DNA of 64,000 bases from DATMRS01 sp035566015. GTDB lineage: Bacteria; Pseudomonadota; Alphaproteobacteria; Sphingomonadales; Sphingomonadaceae. Shown one piece after another: positions 26,057 through 34,538 of this stretch. How positions within the stretch are numbered: position 1 is the stretch's first letter; every line of letters begins with the position of its first letter. Made by a program: the position numbers and the translations under genes. The stretch covers positions 62,001 through 126,000 of the forward strand of contig DATMRS010000005.1 of the NCBI GenBank assembly GCA_035566015.1, in the 5' to 3' direction. The notes beneath the pieces were generated by a model. It saw only the letters and a program-made list of their open reading frames with translations, was not told where the DNA came from and ran no database searches.

Positions 26057-26457
26057 GCTGCGGTCGGTCAAGCAACGGCCTACAGCCGGTGCGAAAGGGC
26101 AGAGAACTGCGCTTTTGGACGATGCAGAAGAAGTGTTTCGCAGATGGGCATGCCGCCTACATCTGGATTTCCGCGGACCTTAATCGCGGCGGGGGCGAAT
26201 CGCTGTAACCATCGGCTCAGGGACAGAAGGCCCTGGCCTTCCTGCGCGGCAGCGGAAACCGGGCTACACCCACGTAAGGCGGATCATCTCAGGCGACGAG
26301 TTGAAGTGTTAATGGGCTACCGGGCACGCGAGGTGAGGCATTGCGGCGCGCTACCCTCTACCCCTTTATAGCCGGTGCACTTGCTCTGACAGCGCCCGTC
26401 TTGGAAGATCCCTGCGGTTTTTTGCTCAATCCGACAATCGTTCCGCCACGGAACGCA
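26057..26457. other. Gap without a recognisable gene
   Basis: About 400 bases between the divergent ends of the receptor promoter and the DoxX-like gene stop. Short open frames on both strands show no family resemblance, signal peptide or ribosome-binding site that I trust. The only structure seen is the hairpin at 26439-26455. It may be a decayed gene. Confidence 0.5.
26439..26455 (-). terminator. Hairpin just after the DoxX-like gene
   Basis: A perfect 7-bp stem (CGTTCCG / CGGAACG) with a 3-base loop starts three bases past the stop of the minus-strand DoxX-like gene. There is no immediate T tract, so it may stabilise the 3' end rather than act alone as a terminator. Confidence 0.4.
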
Positions 26458-27054
26458 TTAACGTCTCGCTCCGATCATCGAGAAGAAAAGGTAGAGATTC
26501 CAGGCTTGCAGCGTGATTGAGAATATCCCGAAACCGATGAAAACAAACCGAAGCATTTTACCGGCTCCGGCGGTTGAGGGCTCGTCAGGTTTCGATCTCC
26601 ATACCAGCATCGGCCGATAATAGTCAGCATAGCACCACACCAGCCATAGATGAACCAGCAGGACGCAAAGTCCCCCCACCGTCATATCATAGATTGCCGC
26701 CCAAAGTTGCGCGCCGCTTTCCGCGCCTTGGATCCACGCCCATAGATCTCCGAGGATCATGGCATCGAGCATGAACGTCAGGAAGGCGACCGGCAAAGCT
26801 GCGAGCAACATCGCTGGTACCGCGCGGTTCGTCACCATCGAAAGGCCGAATGCCACCTCAACAATCTTCGCCGACTGGAACATCCAGCCGGTTGCGATCA
26901 TCTCGGAGACTACTGCGTGCTTGATCGGAAGGTCCGTGGGCATCCCCACATAGGGCAGGAGCGGAATGAAACCGAAGAACCAGTTCAATCCGCTGAGCAG
27001 ATAAAAAATTCCGAGCACCATCCGGGCGGCGAAAACCATTCGTTTGGTAATCAT
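26458..27054 (-). CDS. DoxX-like membrane protein
   Basis: A 198-residue inner-membrane protein with four to five hydrophobic helices. It is a paralogue of 19351-19971: its EMIATGWMFQSAKIVEV and TNRAVPAML segments align with SLIATGLFPGIKALEG and TNRFVPLML there. It resembles the DoxX superfamily; a role in redox or quinone-linked metabolism is possible but not shown. GAGGAAAG lies just before the ATG at 27054. It is divergent from the sialidase-like lipoprotein gene and the palindromic site at 27165 lies between them. Confidence 0.72.
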   Translation of the reverse strand: MITKRMVFAARMVLGIFYLLSGLNWFFGFIPLLPYVGMPTDLPIKHAVVSEMIATGWMFQSAKIVEVAFGLSMVTNRAVPAMLLAALPVAFLTFMLDAMILGDLWAWIQGAESGAQLWAAIYDMTVGGLCVLLVHLWLVWCYADYYRPMLVWRSKPDEPSTAGAGKMLRFVFIGFGIFSITLQAWNLYLFFSMIGARR

Positions 27055-27164
27055 CTTTCCTCACAACTTTTGCGGGTGTTGCCGAAGCACGGGTCAAGGC
27101 ACCCTCCCGCATCGGGCCAGCCGGCATTTTTTTCGCTCAAAGCGCGAACCATCTGGAATTTATT

Positions 27165-27182
27165 TATCTTAGCTCTAAGCTA
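27165..27182. promoter_or_regulatory. Palindromic operator TATCTTAG-CT-CTAAGCTA
   Basis: An inverted repeat with one mismatch, differing from the 13100 palindrome at only two of 18 positions. It lies between the divergent DoxX-like gene (start 27054) and the sialidase-like gene (start 27211), 29 bases before the latter's ATG. It is a strong candidate for a second site of the same regulator. Confidence 0.68.
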
Positions 27183-27210
27183 TTTTATGGGTTTGTGAAG
27201 GGAGGGGAAT

Positions 27211-28614
27211 ATGCGGTTGGGAAACGCGTTATCGAAGCTCAACGTTTCGCTTGCGGTGACTTTGCTCGCATCTTGTGCCGGCCCCATGCAATCGAATGCA
27301 AAATCGCCATCGACCTTGGCGATCGAACTGAGCGCCGGCGGTGCCCAGAGATCCGCATCGGTTCCGGTCGTTGCGGTCGATCCGGCTGCGCCGAATCACG
27401 TCGCGGTGATCTGGCGCTATCTCAACAGCGGAGAGCCGGGCTCAAACGCAGGCCTTCGCGGAATGAACTGCTATCTCTCTCTGTCAAGCGACGGTGGACG
27501 GACATTTGTGACCAATGAGCTGGTGTGGAATCGGCCGGATACGCCGGTTTGTAATGCGCCCTACGTCGATATCGGTCCTCGCGGAGAGTTGCTGATCGGC
27601 GCGACGCTGGCCGGCACCCTGCCCCAGGACGCACCGGAGGGAACCCATGCGGCCGGCCGCGTGGTTATGCGTCTTTCGCACGACTGGGGGCGTAGCTGGT
27701 CGCCGATTCGCAGCGGGATCGGCACGGGCGATGAGGTGCGCTTTGCCGCCAATCCCGCCGTGCCGAGCGAGGCGACTCACGTACCATGGGATGGCGGCCG
27801 CGGTCTGATTGACGACAAGACGGGGGCGATCTTCATGTCCGGCGGTTTCCCTGCCCCACCGGGCGGAAAGCTCCATTCGCAGCGTTTTTATACGCGCTCC
27901 ACAAACGAAGGTGCCGATTTTGGGCCGATCTACGCGTTTGGCGACAGCAACTGGCCGCAACGCTGGGACGGGCGCATGATCGTGTCGCACGGAATTTTCG
28001 CGGTTTCCTATCTTGCCGGCGCCGTTCCAGTCAGCGGCGCGAAATGTCTGTGCGTCGTCTTCGCAACTAGCGCGGATAACGGCCGTACGCTGGAGCGCCA
28101 CTTCGTGACCGAGGCCGGAAGTTTCGACAGGCTGGTTCATTATCCCCCGATCGCCGCCGATCCGACACGCGCGCGCGCCTACGCGCTGGCGCTGGTTCTG
28201 CCGGATGAACCGTTGCCGGTCGTCCGCCTGACCAGCGACGGGGGCAGCAGTTGGACGGTTGCGACGATGCCTCCCCCTCCGGCAGACATCGCACGCGCGT
28301 CCCGCCCAGACCTGGCTTACACGCCAGACGGGCGGTTGGTACTGGTCTGGCGCGGCTATCACGCCGACGGGAGTTATGACACCTATGTCGCCTTGGCCAG
28401 CCGCGGAAAGTTCGGGCCGGCGCTGAAGGCATCGACGGCAGCCTCAATCGTCCCGGCTGGATGGGAGCGCGACTATTCCGTAACCGGGGACTTCATCAAC
28501 ACCATCGACGCCAGCCGCGAGGCCGTGCACGTCGCCTGGACGGATTGGAGCACGGGGGGCTCTGGCCAGATCATGTACCGCAGGATTCCGCTTGCGGAAC
28601 TCGCCGCGCCGTGA
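27211..28614 (+). CDS. Sialidase-like (BNR/Asp-box) lipoprotein
   Basis: A 467-residue protein with a lipoprotein signal peptide; the lipobox is LLASC with Cys22 as the lipidation site. At least four Asp-box repeats (S/T-x-D-x-G-x-T/S-W/F) are visible: SSDGGRTF, SHDWGRSW, TSADNGRT and TSDGGSSW, the mark of a six-bladed sialidase-type beta propeller. The Arg triad of true sialidases cannot be confirmed. It may bind or cleave a glycoside or another ester/ether substrate at the outer membrane or periplasm. GGGAGGGGAAT directly precedes the ATG. In this context a non-sialidase role in substrate capture is quite possible. Confidence 0.78.
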   Translation: MRLGNALSKLNVSLAVTLLASCAGPMQSNAKSPSTLAIELSAGGAQRSASVPVVAVDPAAPNHVAVIWRYLNSGEPGSNAGLRGMNCYLSLSSDGGRTFVTNELVWNRPDTPVCNAPYVDIGPRGELLIGATLAGTLPQDAPEGTHAAGRVVMRLSHDWGRSWSPIRSGIGTGDEVRFAANPAVPSEATHVPWDGGRGLIDDKTGAIFMSGGFPAPPGGKLHSQRFYTRSTNEGADFGPIYAFGDSNWPQRWDGRMIVSHGIFAVSYLAGAVPVSGAKCLCVVFATSADNGRTLERHFVTEAGSFDRLVHYPPIAADPTRARAYALALVLPDEPLPVVRLTSDGGSSWTVATMPPPPADIARASRPDLAYTPDGRLVLVWRGYHADGSYDTYVALASRGKFGPALKASTAASIVPAGWERDYSVTGDFINTIDASREAVHVAWTDWSTGGSGQIMYRRIPLAELAAP

Positions 28615-28661
28615 TCCTGGAGGCTGTTATGAAGGTCCGGCGATGGCAGTGGCCTGTTTGA

Positions 28662-28866
28662 TCATGGCGCAAAGGCGACGACGTGGAGGCCGGCGAGAGT
28701 TTGGACACGGCGCTGAATGAGCGCTCGACGATCCATCGCCGTGCGTGCCGGTCTTCACGATGCAGCGCAAGCTGTCGAACACTTCGCACGACTCCCCGCT
28801 GCCTGCATCTTCTCGCTGCAACGTCAGATATGGCGCGATCAGCGGCCATTTCTCATCACATACCTA
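28662..28866 (-). pseudogene. Decayed IS5-family transposase remnant
   Basis: The minus strand carries broken pieces of an IS5-family (DUF4096-type) transposase in three frames. Near 28854-28760 is the N-terminal motif WPLIAPYLTLQREDAGSG followed by VFDSLRCIVKTG (intact relatives read WALIAPYL...REDA...VFNALRWIVKTG). Near 28750-28710 is the C-terminal RRWIVERSF, and further on TLAGLHVVAFA ends at a stop at 28662. The DDE centre is missing, so it is an internally deleted, frameshifted relic and cannot move. It fills most of the gap between the sialidase-like gene and the next operon. Confidence 0.75.
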
Positions 28867-28930
28867 GACGCAAGGCTTGTAACGTAATCCCATTCAAGCC
28901 TTTGAAGCTGTTCAGCCTCACAAGTACATA

Positions 28931-30028
28931 TCAGCCGCCCAGGTGCTTCTCGAAGAACTTGATGATGACGTTGTCCGCATCAAGCGATTCCGGAACTTGC
29001 GAATTGTAGAAGAAGCCGTGGAACATGCCGTCCCAGACGTGCAGTTCCGCTTGGGCGCCGGCCTTCACCATCTGGCCATGCGAATAGACGGCAGAACTGA
29101 ATTCGAAGCCGCGCGTCGCCGTGATGAACAGCGTCGGCGGGAAGCGACTCAGCAAATCGAGGGAATTGGCGGGCGCCGCAAGCGGATCGTGAATATCGAC
29201 ATCGGCAAGATAGCCGATGCGCGGAAGGCTTTTCCCAGCAGGCGGCGGCAGTTCCGTAGGAAGATAGGCTTCGCCGATCGGCGAGACGACATATTGTGCA
29301 TCGCCACCGAAACCGGGCCCGTCAACCAGAGTCATTCCGGCGCAGAAGATACCCGCAGCGCCGGGCATCGGCAGACGTTCCTTGTCGAACCATGCGAGCG
29401 ACATGCCCACCAGCATCCCGCCGGCGGAACAGCCATATATTCCTATATCCTGCGGCCTGTAGGTCTTCAGCAACTCGCGATAGACGGCTGCCACATCCTC
29501 GCTCGCGGCAGGAAACTTGTGATCGGGGCCCTCCCGATAATCGATCGAAATGACCTTGATACGGCCCATCGAGGCGATCGGAATCGATTCCAGTTCCGCG
29601 CAGCCCGGGAAGCATCCGCCGAAACCACCACCATGCAGGTTCAGGAGTATCCGCTTCGTATTCGTGGGCTTCACGCCATCGCGTGGGGTGTAGATATAGG
29701 CCCGGACGCCCGCGATCCGCGTCTCCGCTCGATCGTAAGCGAAATGCGCATGATCGTAGTCGAGATATGGCTGTAGGAAGTAGGGCACCACGCCATTATC
29801 CGGCAGAATCTTCGACCTCGAATCCTGCATATCGTGCAGGTGTTGCGCGAGATAGGCCTTGCCTTCGGGCGTCAGTAGACTGGACGGCGGGACCACCATC
29901 GGCGGAATATGCACGCTACCGTCCGCATCGACAGTAACCTTGGGGGGCGCTTCCTGCGCCGCGGCTTGCATGCCCGTGACAGTCAACGCCGCGAACAGCG
30001 CGGCTGCGAACTTTGCTAGTTTGATCAT
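28931..30028 (-). CDS. Exported HSL-family alpha/beta hydrolase
   Basis: A 365-residue hydrolase with a signal peptide (MIKLAKFAAALFAALTVTGMQAAAQ). The HSL (bacterial hormone-sensitive lipase) features are the oxyanion motif LHGGGFGG and the nucleophile elbow GCSAGG, where family members usually have GDSAGG; the His is in GMFHGF. The acid position reads ATRGFEFS, with Glu where Asp is usual. ATG 30028 was chosen because it overlaps the tannase stop (ATGA) and starts the signal peptide; an upstream ATG at 30049 would sit inside the tannase gene. It is the last gene of a three-hydrolase operon and probably acts in the periplasm on short acyl or aryl esters. Confidence 0.86.
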   Translation of the reverse strand: MIKLAKFAAALFAALTVTGMQAAAQEAPPKVTVDADGSVHIPPMVVPPSSLLTPEGKAYLAQHLHDMQDSRSKILPDNGVVPYFLQPYLDYDHAHFAYDRAETRIAGVRAYIYTPRDGVKPTNTKRILLNLHGGGFGGCFPGCAELESIPIASMGRIKVISIDYREGPDHKFPAASEDVAAVYRELLKTYRPQDIGIYGCSAGGMLVGMSLAWFDKERLPMPGAAGIFCAGMTLVDGPGFGGDAQYVVSPIGEAYLPTELPPPAGKSLPRIGYLADVDIHDPLAAPANSLDLLSRFPPTLFITATRGFEFSSAVYSHGQMVKAGAQAELHVWDGMFHGFFYNSQVPESLDADNVIIKFFEKHLGG

Positions 30029-31740
30029 TTTTCGGTGCTCGCCCCCCATTTGGCGACCGGCGGCTTGCCACCGATGCGCCCAGCTCCAAGCCAGTCGAAC
30101 GTGTCGTTCGGTTCCTTGTCCGGGCGATCCGGAACGAAGCTTGTCGCCGCGTTGATGTCGCCGGAACCTTTGTACGCGGCCCTTACCGGATAAGGATAGA
30201 TTGGCCGCTCTCGCACCGTGCCATCGTCGAGCACCGCGCCGGCGATGATCTGAAAAGGAGCGTCTGCGCGCTCCACCCAGTTGACAAGGTGGCCGAGCAG
30301 ATCCTGCTGATAGGCGATATACCCTCCCGCGCAGTGATAGACGGCTGGCAGCATGTAGACTCGCAGGAACGGATCGGTCGCGGCAAAGCCGCCCATCATG
30401 TCACGGACGTGTTGATAATAATCGAGCAACAGGTGCGCGCCACCAGCATTGTCGGCCCAGCCCTGCCACATGATGAGCTTGCCGCCCGAGGCCTTGAACG
30501 CCGAGAGATCCGGATTGTTGGCGTTGTAGAACCCCCCTTTTTCCAGCAGGTCGAGTACCTCTGCTTCGCCGGGATTCCAGGTTTTGTAGTCGAGGTTCTG
30601 ATGAGTCTTCCCGCCGTAGATCATATATTTGATCTGATTGGCGGCAAGGAACGCTCCTCCGGTCAGAAAACTGCCGGGCGCCTCCCACAGAAGTTCCGAA
30701 CCGAAGGGCTCGCCGCCAAAGAAGGTTTGCCGCCCCTGATCGTCGACCGATCCACGATAAAGTTCAACGGCCACCCGCGCCTGATCCGCGGTGATGCAGT
30801 TTAAGTTCTGGCCGGGTTTGCAAATGAGGTCGCGCGGATCGTAATGGCACTGACGGGGAAGATCGATCTGGCCATCCTTCAATCCATCGAGGCCGTCGCA
30901 CGCTTCGATGACCGCGGCGTGCAGGACGCGCGTGGCGTCTTGAGTCAATATTTGCTGACCGTCGCTGTTTTGTGAGACCCGCGCCTCGTGCAGAATCCGG
31001 GTCACGCCGGACGTGATCCACAATGCCGGAGCCCCTGCGAGAATTCCGTCGAAATCGCTCGGATAGCGCTGCGCTTCCTCCATCGCTTCGCGCCCGCCAT
31101 CCGAACAGCCGACGAAATATGAAATATAGGGCTTGCTGCCATAGAATCTGGTGAGGATATCTTTGGCGACGATCGCGGATACGTGTGGCCCCCGATAAGC
31201 GAAATCGACCTGCAACTGCGGGGCATTGGCGGCCCACAGCGTGTCTCTGGCCGTGGGTCCGACATGCCCTGAATTGTTAAATCCGACGGCAAAGGCACCG
31301 TTGTAAGCGACCGGTGTATCGCAGGATGGCGAAATGCTGTCCCAGATCGTTCCGCAAGCTCCTCCGCATCCGCCCTGCAGATAGCGTCCCGTGTAGGTCG
31401 ACATGGGAAGGTTCAGGACGAACTGGATTTGCGGGGCGATGATCCCTTTGACGACACAGAAGTCAATGTCGTTATCGCGCTTCTCAACCTTGGCTTCGGT
31501 AATCCGGGCCGGCGCTCCCGCGATTTCGAGCAGGTCCTGATCTACCAGCTTGCCGCAGTCCATGACAGGCGCGATCGTTGCGCGCGCCGGCAGGCGTTCG
31601 TAGCGGACCGGCGGGGGTGAAACCTTCTCTGCAAACGCGGTCGACGACATCGATGCCGCCAAAAGCAAGCCCAGCGAAAGCAGTGCCATGCGCATGATCG
31701 ACAGGTGGAACGGCCGGGCAATTAGGTGGGGCGCGGCCAT
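30025..31740 (-). CDS. Tannase/feruloyl-esterase-family hydrolase
   Basis: A 571-residue family member with nucleophile VGCSDGGREAM, acid in WQGWADNAGG and His with paired Cys in YHCAGG, so the CS-D-HC arrangement is complete. A hydrophobic segment from about residue 16 (MRMALLSLGLLLAASMSSTAFA) is the signal peptide; internal ATGs at 31695 and 31689 could be the real starts, although AGGA precedes 31740. A DFDGILAGAPA motif follows the nucleophile, as in fungal and bacterial tannases. It is only modestly similar to the copy at 1384, so the two likely differ in substrate. It is coupled to the HSL-type hydrolase. Confidence 0.87.
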   Translation of the reverse strand: MAAPHLIARPFHLSIMRMALLSLGLLLAASMSSTAFAEKVSPPPVRYERLPARATIAPVMDCGKLVDQDLLEIAGAPARITEAKVEKRDNDIDFCVVKGIIAPQIQFVLNLPMSTYTGRYLQGGCGGACGTIWDSISPSCDTPVAYNGAFAVGFNNSGHVGPTARDTLWAANAPQLQVDFAYRGPHVSAIVAKDILTRFYGSKPYISYFVGCSDGGREAMEEAQRYPSDFDGILAGAPALWITSGVTRILHEARVSQNSDGQQILTQDATRVLHAAVIEACDGLDGLKDGQIDLPRQCHYDPRDLICKPGQNLNCITADQARVAVELYRGSVDDQGRQTFFGGEPFGSELLWEAPGSFLTGGAFLAANQIKYMIYGGKTHQNLDYKTWNPGEAEVLDLLEKGGFYNANNPDLSAFKASGGKLIMWQGWADNAGGAHLLLDYYQHVRDMMGGFAATDPFLRVYMLPAVYHCAGGYIAYQQDLLGHLVNWVERADAPFQIIAGAVLDDGTVRERPIYPYPVRAAYKGSGDINAATSFVPDRPDKEPNDTFDWLGAGRIGGKPPVAKWGASTEK

Positions 31741-31743
31741 CTA

Positions 31744-31968
31744 TCAGGGATTCCTGTCGCGATCGGCCATAAGCCGGCCGGGGTCGAAGCTGACGAAATG
31801 AGCCGGGCCGGCTTCCGGCGAGTCCGGTAGTGCCTCCCAGGCCTGGGCGTCCGCAGAAGCTCCCAATGCGTTCCTCTCGCGCCGACGGTCGGCGGTCCCC
31901 ATTGCGATGACGGGCGCTTGCCACGCCAGTCTGCCGGTTGCCCCATGGGTCGCTACAATCCGATTCAT
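31744..31968 (-). CDS. Short open frame between esterase and tannase genes
   Basis: A 74-residue frame that fills the gap between two operon genes: its ATG is six bases after the carboxylesterase stop and its stop is three bases before the tannase start. It has no signal peptide or hydrophobic helix and I recognise no family. Tight packing argues for a real gene or the remnant of one; codon usage alone cannot decide. In the other esterase-tannase pair (left end of the window) this position is held by a DUF3237 gene, which this sequence does not resemble. Confidence 0.35.
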   Translation of the reverse strand: MNRIVATHGATGRLAWQAPVIAMGTADRRRERNALGASADAQAWEALPDSPEAGPAHFVSFDPGRLMADRDRNP

Positions 31969-31974
31969 CTCGGC

Positions 31975-33552
31975 CTACTCTCCCTGATCGTCGCTGTAGT
32001 AATGGCGATGGAGCAGCGCCACGAGGCGGGGATCTCGCTCCGGCACCATCCGGGCTCCGTCAGAGCGTAGCCGTAACACTTCCGCCGGCGCTCGCGCCGC
32101 CGCCGTCCAATGAGGCAGGCCCGCACCGTTCGGGTCACCATGGCGCACGAAATTGAGGACGTAGCCCAGCATCGTGTCACGTACAGCCAGATCGCTGGGA
32201 ACGCTCGCTATCGCATCGGATCGATCGAGCGAATCGAATATATAGGGCAGGTCCGAGCCATGCCTGGCGATCCTGGGCTGGCCAGCCGGCGCGGGGGGCG
32301 CGTAATCAAACAGGTATCGCCAGATCGGGGAACGCCCTGTTCGAGCCTGCAATCCGGCCCACGTCGCAGCAGGAAAATCGCCCCATTCGATGTTGGTGAG
32401 ATTCCATTGCGCATCGGTGGCGTGCTGTTCGTCCGGAATGTCGGACCACGCCAGTAGCGTCGATGCAAGGTTTCCGAACCGACTTTCGACATTCGTTCGA
32501 AACTGCGCCGGTGTCAGCGGTTCGGGCCGCGGCCATTCTTGCGAAGTGTTGCCAACGATCAACGGCACGTCGTTCTGCTTTCCGGCCCGGTAGGTAGCAT
32601 ATACATCCGCCGGCAAGAGCCAGCCGTCGATATTCGGTTCGAACTTCTCGTCCGGATGGGCCAGCAAATCATGCCAATCCATCGCCCGAAGCTGAGCAAG
32701 GCTTGTGGCATGACGCGATGCCATGAATTGCCTGCCGGCTATTTCCGCGGTGGCGAGCGACGGCGCCCGCCGCACACCGAACGAAGACCCGGATAAGCCG
32801 ATGCCTTTTTGGAACAGCCCCCGGGCAAGCGGAGAGGCGGTGAGGATGTTGACGCTTTCGGAGCCGGACGATTGGCCGAACAGGGTCACGTTGTCCGGAT
32901 TGCCACCAAAAGCAGAGATGTTGGCCTTGACCCAGCGAAGAACCGCCAGAACATCCATCAAACCGTAATTTCCCGCGGCATGCGTCGGCGATTCTGCGGC
33001 CAGTTCGGGCGTGGCCAGAAAGCCTAGCGAGCCGGTACGATAACCGAAGGTGACGAGCACCACATCGTGGCGGGCTAGCGCTGCTCCGTCGAACATGGGC
33101 ATATCGGCGCTTCCGCCCGCGAAGCCCCCGCCATAGATCCACACCATCACAGGTCTGTTCGCCTTTGCCAGACCTGGGGTCCAAACGTTGAGGTAGAGGC
33201 AATCTTCCGACATCTTATGGTGGGCGGGAAAGAGGCCCGGGCAATCCGGCGCAAAATTGCCTGCGTCGCGCACACCGTCCCAAGGGGCCGGCGACTGCGG
33301 AGGACGCCAGCGCAGGTCGCCGACCGGCGGAGCGGCGTAGGGAACGCCCCTGAACGAATAGGCGCCCCCATTATCCCTCCCCGAGAGATTACCCGTGTCG
33401 ATGTGGACGAGAGGGGGCGGGCGGAGTGGCTCCCCCGCTGTTGCTCGGCACCAGGGGGCCGGCAACGCCACGGACACCGCTCCAGCCGCAATCAACATCC
33501 CTCGCAATTTGCTGCCTGGGCCTGAACGGTTCGCGCTAACACCCAACATCAT
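31975..33552 (-). CDS. Type B carboxylesterase, secreted
   Basis: A ~525-residue type B carboxylesterase with GVPYAAPPVG, EDCLYLNVW, oxyanion loop WIYGGGFAGGSA, elbow FGQSSGSESVN (Gln-Ser-Ser rather than Glu-Ser-Ala), an acid near GNTSQEWPR and His in RHGSDLPYIFD. ATG 33552 (with a second ATG at 33549) was chosen because it leads directly into a signal peptide (MLIAAGAVSVALPAP); upstream TTG/ATG starts at 33597/33594 lack a ribosome-binding site. It heads the operon esterase-(small ORF)-tannase-HSL hydrolase. Confidence 0.87.
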   Translation of the reverse strand: MMLGVSANRSGPGSKLRGMLIAAGAVSVALPAPWCRATAGEPLRPPPLVHIDTGNLSGRDNGGAYSFRGVPYAAPPVGDLRWRPPQSPAPWDGVRDAGNFAPDCPGLFPAHHKMSEDCLYLNVWTPGLAKANRPVMVWIYGGGFAGGSADMPMFDGAALARHDVVLVTFGYRTGSLGFLATPELAAESPTHAAGNYGLMDVLAVLRWVKANISAFGGNPDNVTLFGQSSGSESVNILTASPLARGLFQKGIGLSGSSFGVRRAPSLATAEIAGRQFMASRHATSLAQLRAMDWHDLLAHPDEKFEPNIDGWLLPADVYATYRAGKQNDVPLIVGNTSQEWPRPEPLTPAQFRTNVESRFGNLASTLLAWSDIPDEQHATDAQWNLTNIEWGDFPAATWAGLQARTGRSPIWRYLFDYAPPAPAGQPRIARHGSDLPYIFDSLDRSDAIASVPSDLAVRDTMLGYVLNFVRHGDPNGAGLPHWTAAARAPAEVLRLRSDGARMVPERDPRLVALLHRHYYSDDQGE

Positions 33553-33692
33553 CTTTTCTCGGGTTCCTTCAGGACGATCGAGAGGCCGATCCATCAAGCA
33601 TGAACTTTTGCGCTGGATCGAACCGGCCGAGATTGTTCAATGTGAATTGCCATAATCCTGGCACAAGCGGCCTTCTGATCTATTGAGGAGTG

Positions 33693-34538
33693 CTATCGAT
33701 CGGCGCAGCTCAATCCGGCGAAAAAGTCGAACACGTTCGGTATGGACTGGACCCAGGCTGTGGCATGGACGCCGCCCGGCACGATTTGGAGCTGCGCATT
33801 AATGCCTTGCGCCAATGCAGCCTGGTACAACCGTCGCGTATCCGAAATTCTCGCGATGTCGTCCTTTTCGCCGTGAACGAACAAGATGCCCTTAAGGTGC
33901 TTGAGCCGGTCCATTGGATAATTCGGCCATGGGGGGCCATCGCTCGGGGAGATGCCGCAGAACCGGTTGGGAAACTTTTCAGCAAAGTGCAGCGTGCCGG
34001 TCATGCCCATTGAGTTTCCCATTACGAAAATACGTGTTGGATCAATATTGTAATCTACAGATGCTCGATCGAGAACATTGACAACGTCCGCTTCGGCCAA
34101 TGCCGATTCCGCCCCAGGACTCATTTTCAAAGGCGTCCCGAAACGGCTGAGCCCGGAAGGCAACGGCAGATTGGCGCCATAGTCAGCCATTCCATTATAT
34201 CCGTTGGGGGCGACCAACACGAAGCCGTGCTTTTCCGCCTGTTCCTGCAACGCGCCATCGGCCTGCTCCAGCGCCGTATCAGCGGTGGCGGCATAGCCAT
34301 GGAGCACCATCACCAATGGCCATTTTCGTTTCGGTGTCCAATTCGTGGGAAGATAGACCCGATAAGGAATTCTTTCTCCGCCCGCCTGCGGCATCGCATA
34401 GCTGAGATGGAGATCGCCGACCTTTGGTGGTTCGGTGAAGGCAGGTGCGGCGCAACCCGCGACGGCAATCGCCAGCACCAATCCGACAACACGCCTACCC
34501 CGCCAACAAGGCGCTTTCGCCGGGGTTCTTTCAGCCAT
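33693..34538 (-). CDS. Lipoprotein esterase, PHB-depolymerase/LpqC-like
   Basis: A 281-residue alpha/beta hydrolase anchored as a lipoprotein (lipobox AVAGC, Cys29). It has the oxyanion strand VLHGYAATADT, nucleophile elbow MGNSMGM, acid in HGEKDDIARI and His in GGVHATAW, the layout of LpqC/PhaZ-like esterases and feruloyl esterases. GGGAGAG lies before the ATG. It is 141 bases upstream of the esterase operon and in the same direction, so it may be co-transcribed, but an independent promoter in that gap is possible. Confidence 0.82.
   Translation of the reverse strand: MAERTPAKAPCWRGRRVVGLVLAIAVAGCAAPAFTEPPKVGDLHLSYAMPQAGGERIPYRVYLPTNWTPKRKWPLVMVLHGYAATADTALEQADGALQEQAEKHGFVLVAPNGYNGMADYGANLPLPSGLSRFGTPLKMSPGAESALAEADVVNVLDRASVDYNIDPTRIFVMGNSMGMTGTLHFAEKFPNRFCGISPSDGPPWPNYPMDRLKHLKGILFVHGEKDDIARISDTRRLYQAALAQGINAQLQIVPGGVHATAWVQSIPNVFDFFAGLSCADR

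Noticed and set aside
26057..26457. A short plus-strand frame of 111 residues starting at 26036
   Set aside because: No ribosome-binding site, Arg/Cys-rich composition, no recognisable family; probably non-coding or decayed.
31744..31968. Truncated DUF3237 gene between esterase and tannase
   Set aside because: Position is the same as DUF3237 in the left module, but no residue pattern is shared.
1..34538. A fumonisin- or zearalenone-degradation cluster
   Set aside because: A type B esterase and TonB receptor recall such clusters, but the aminotransferase expected for fumonisin is absent and other genes do not match.
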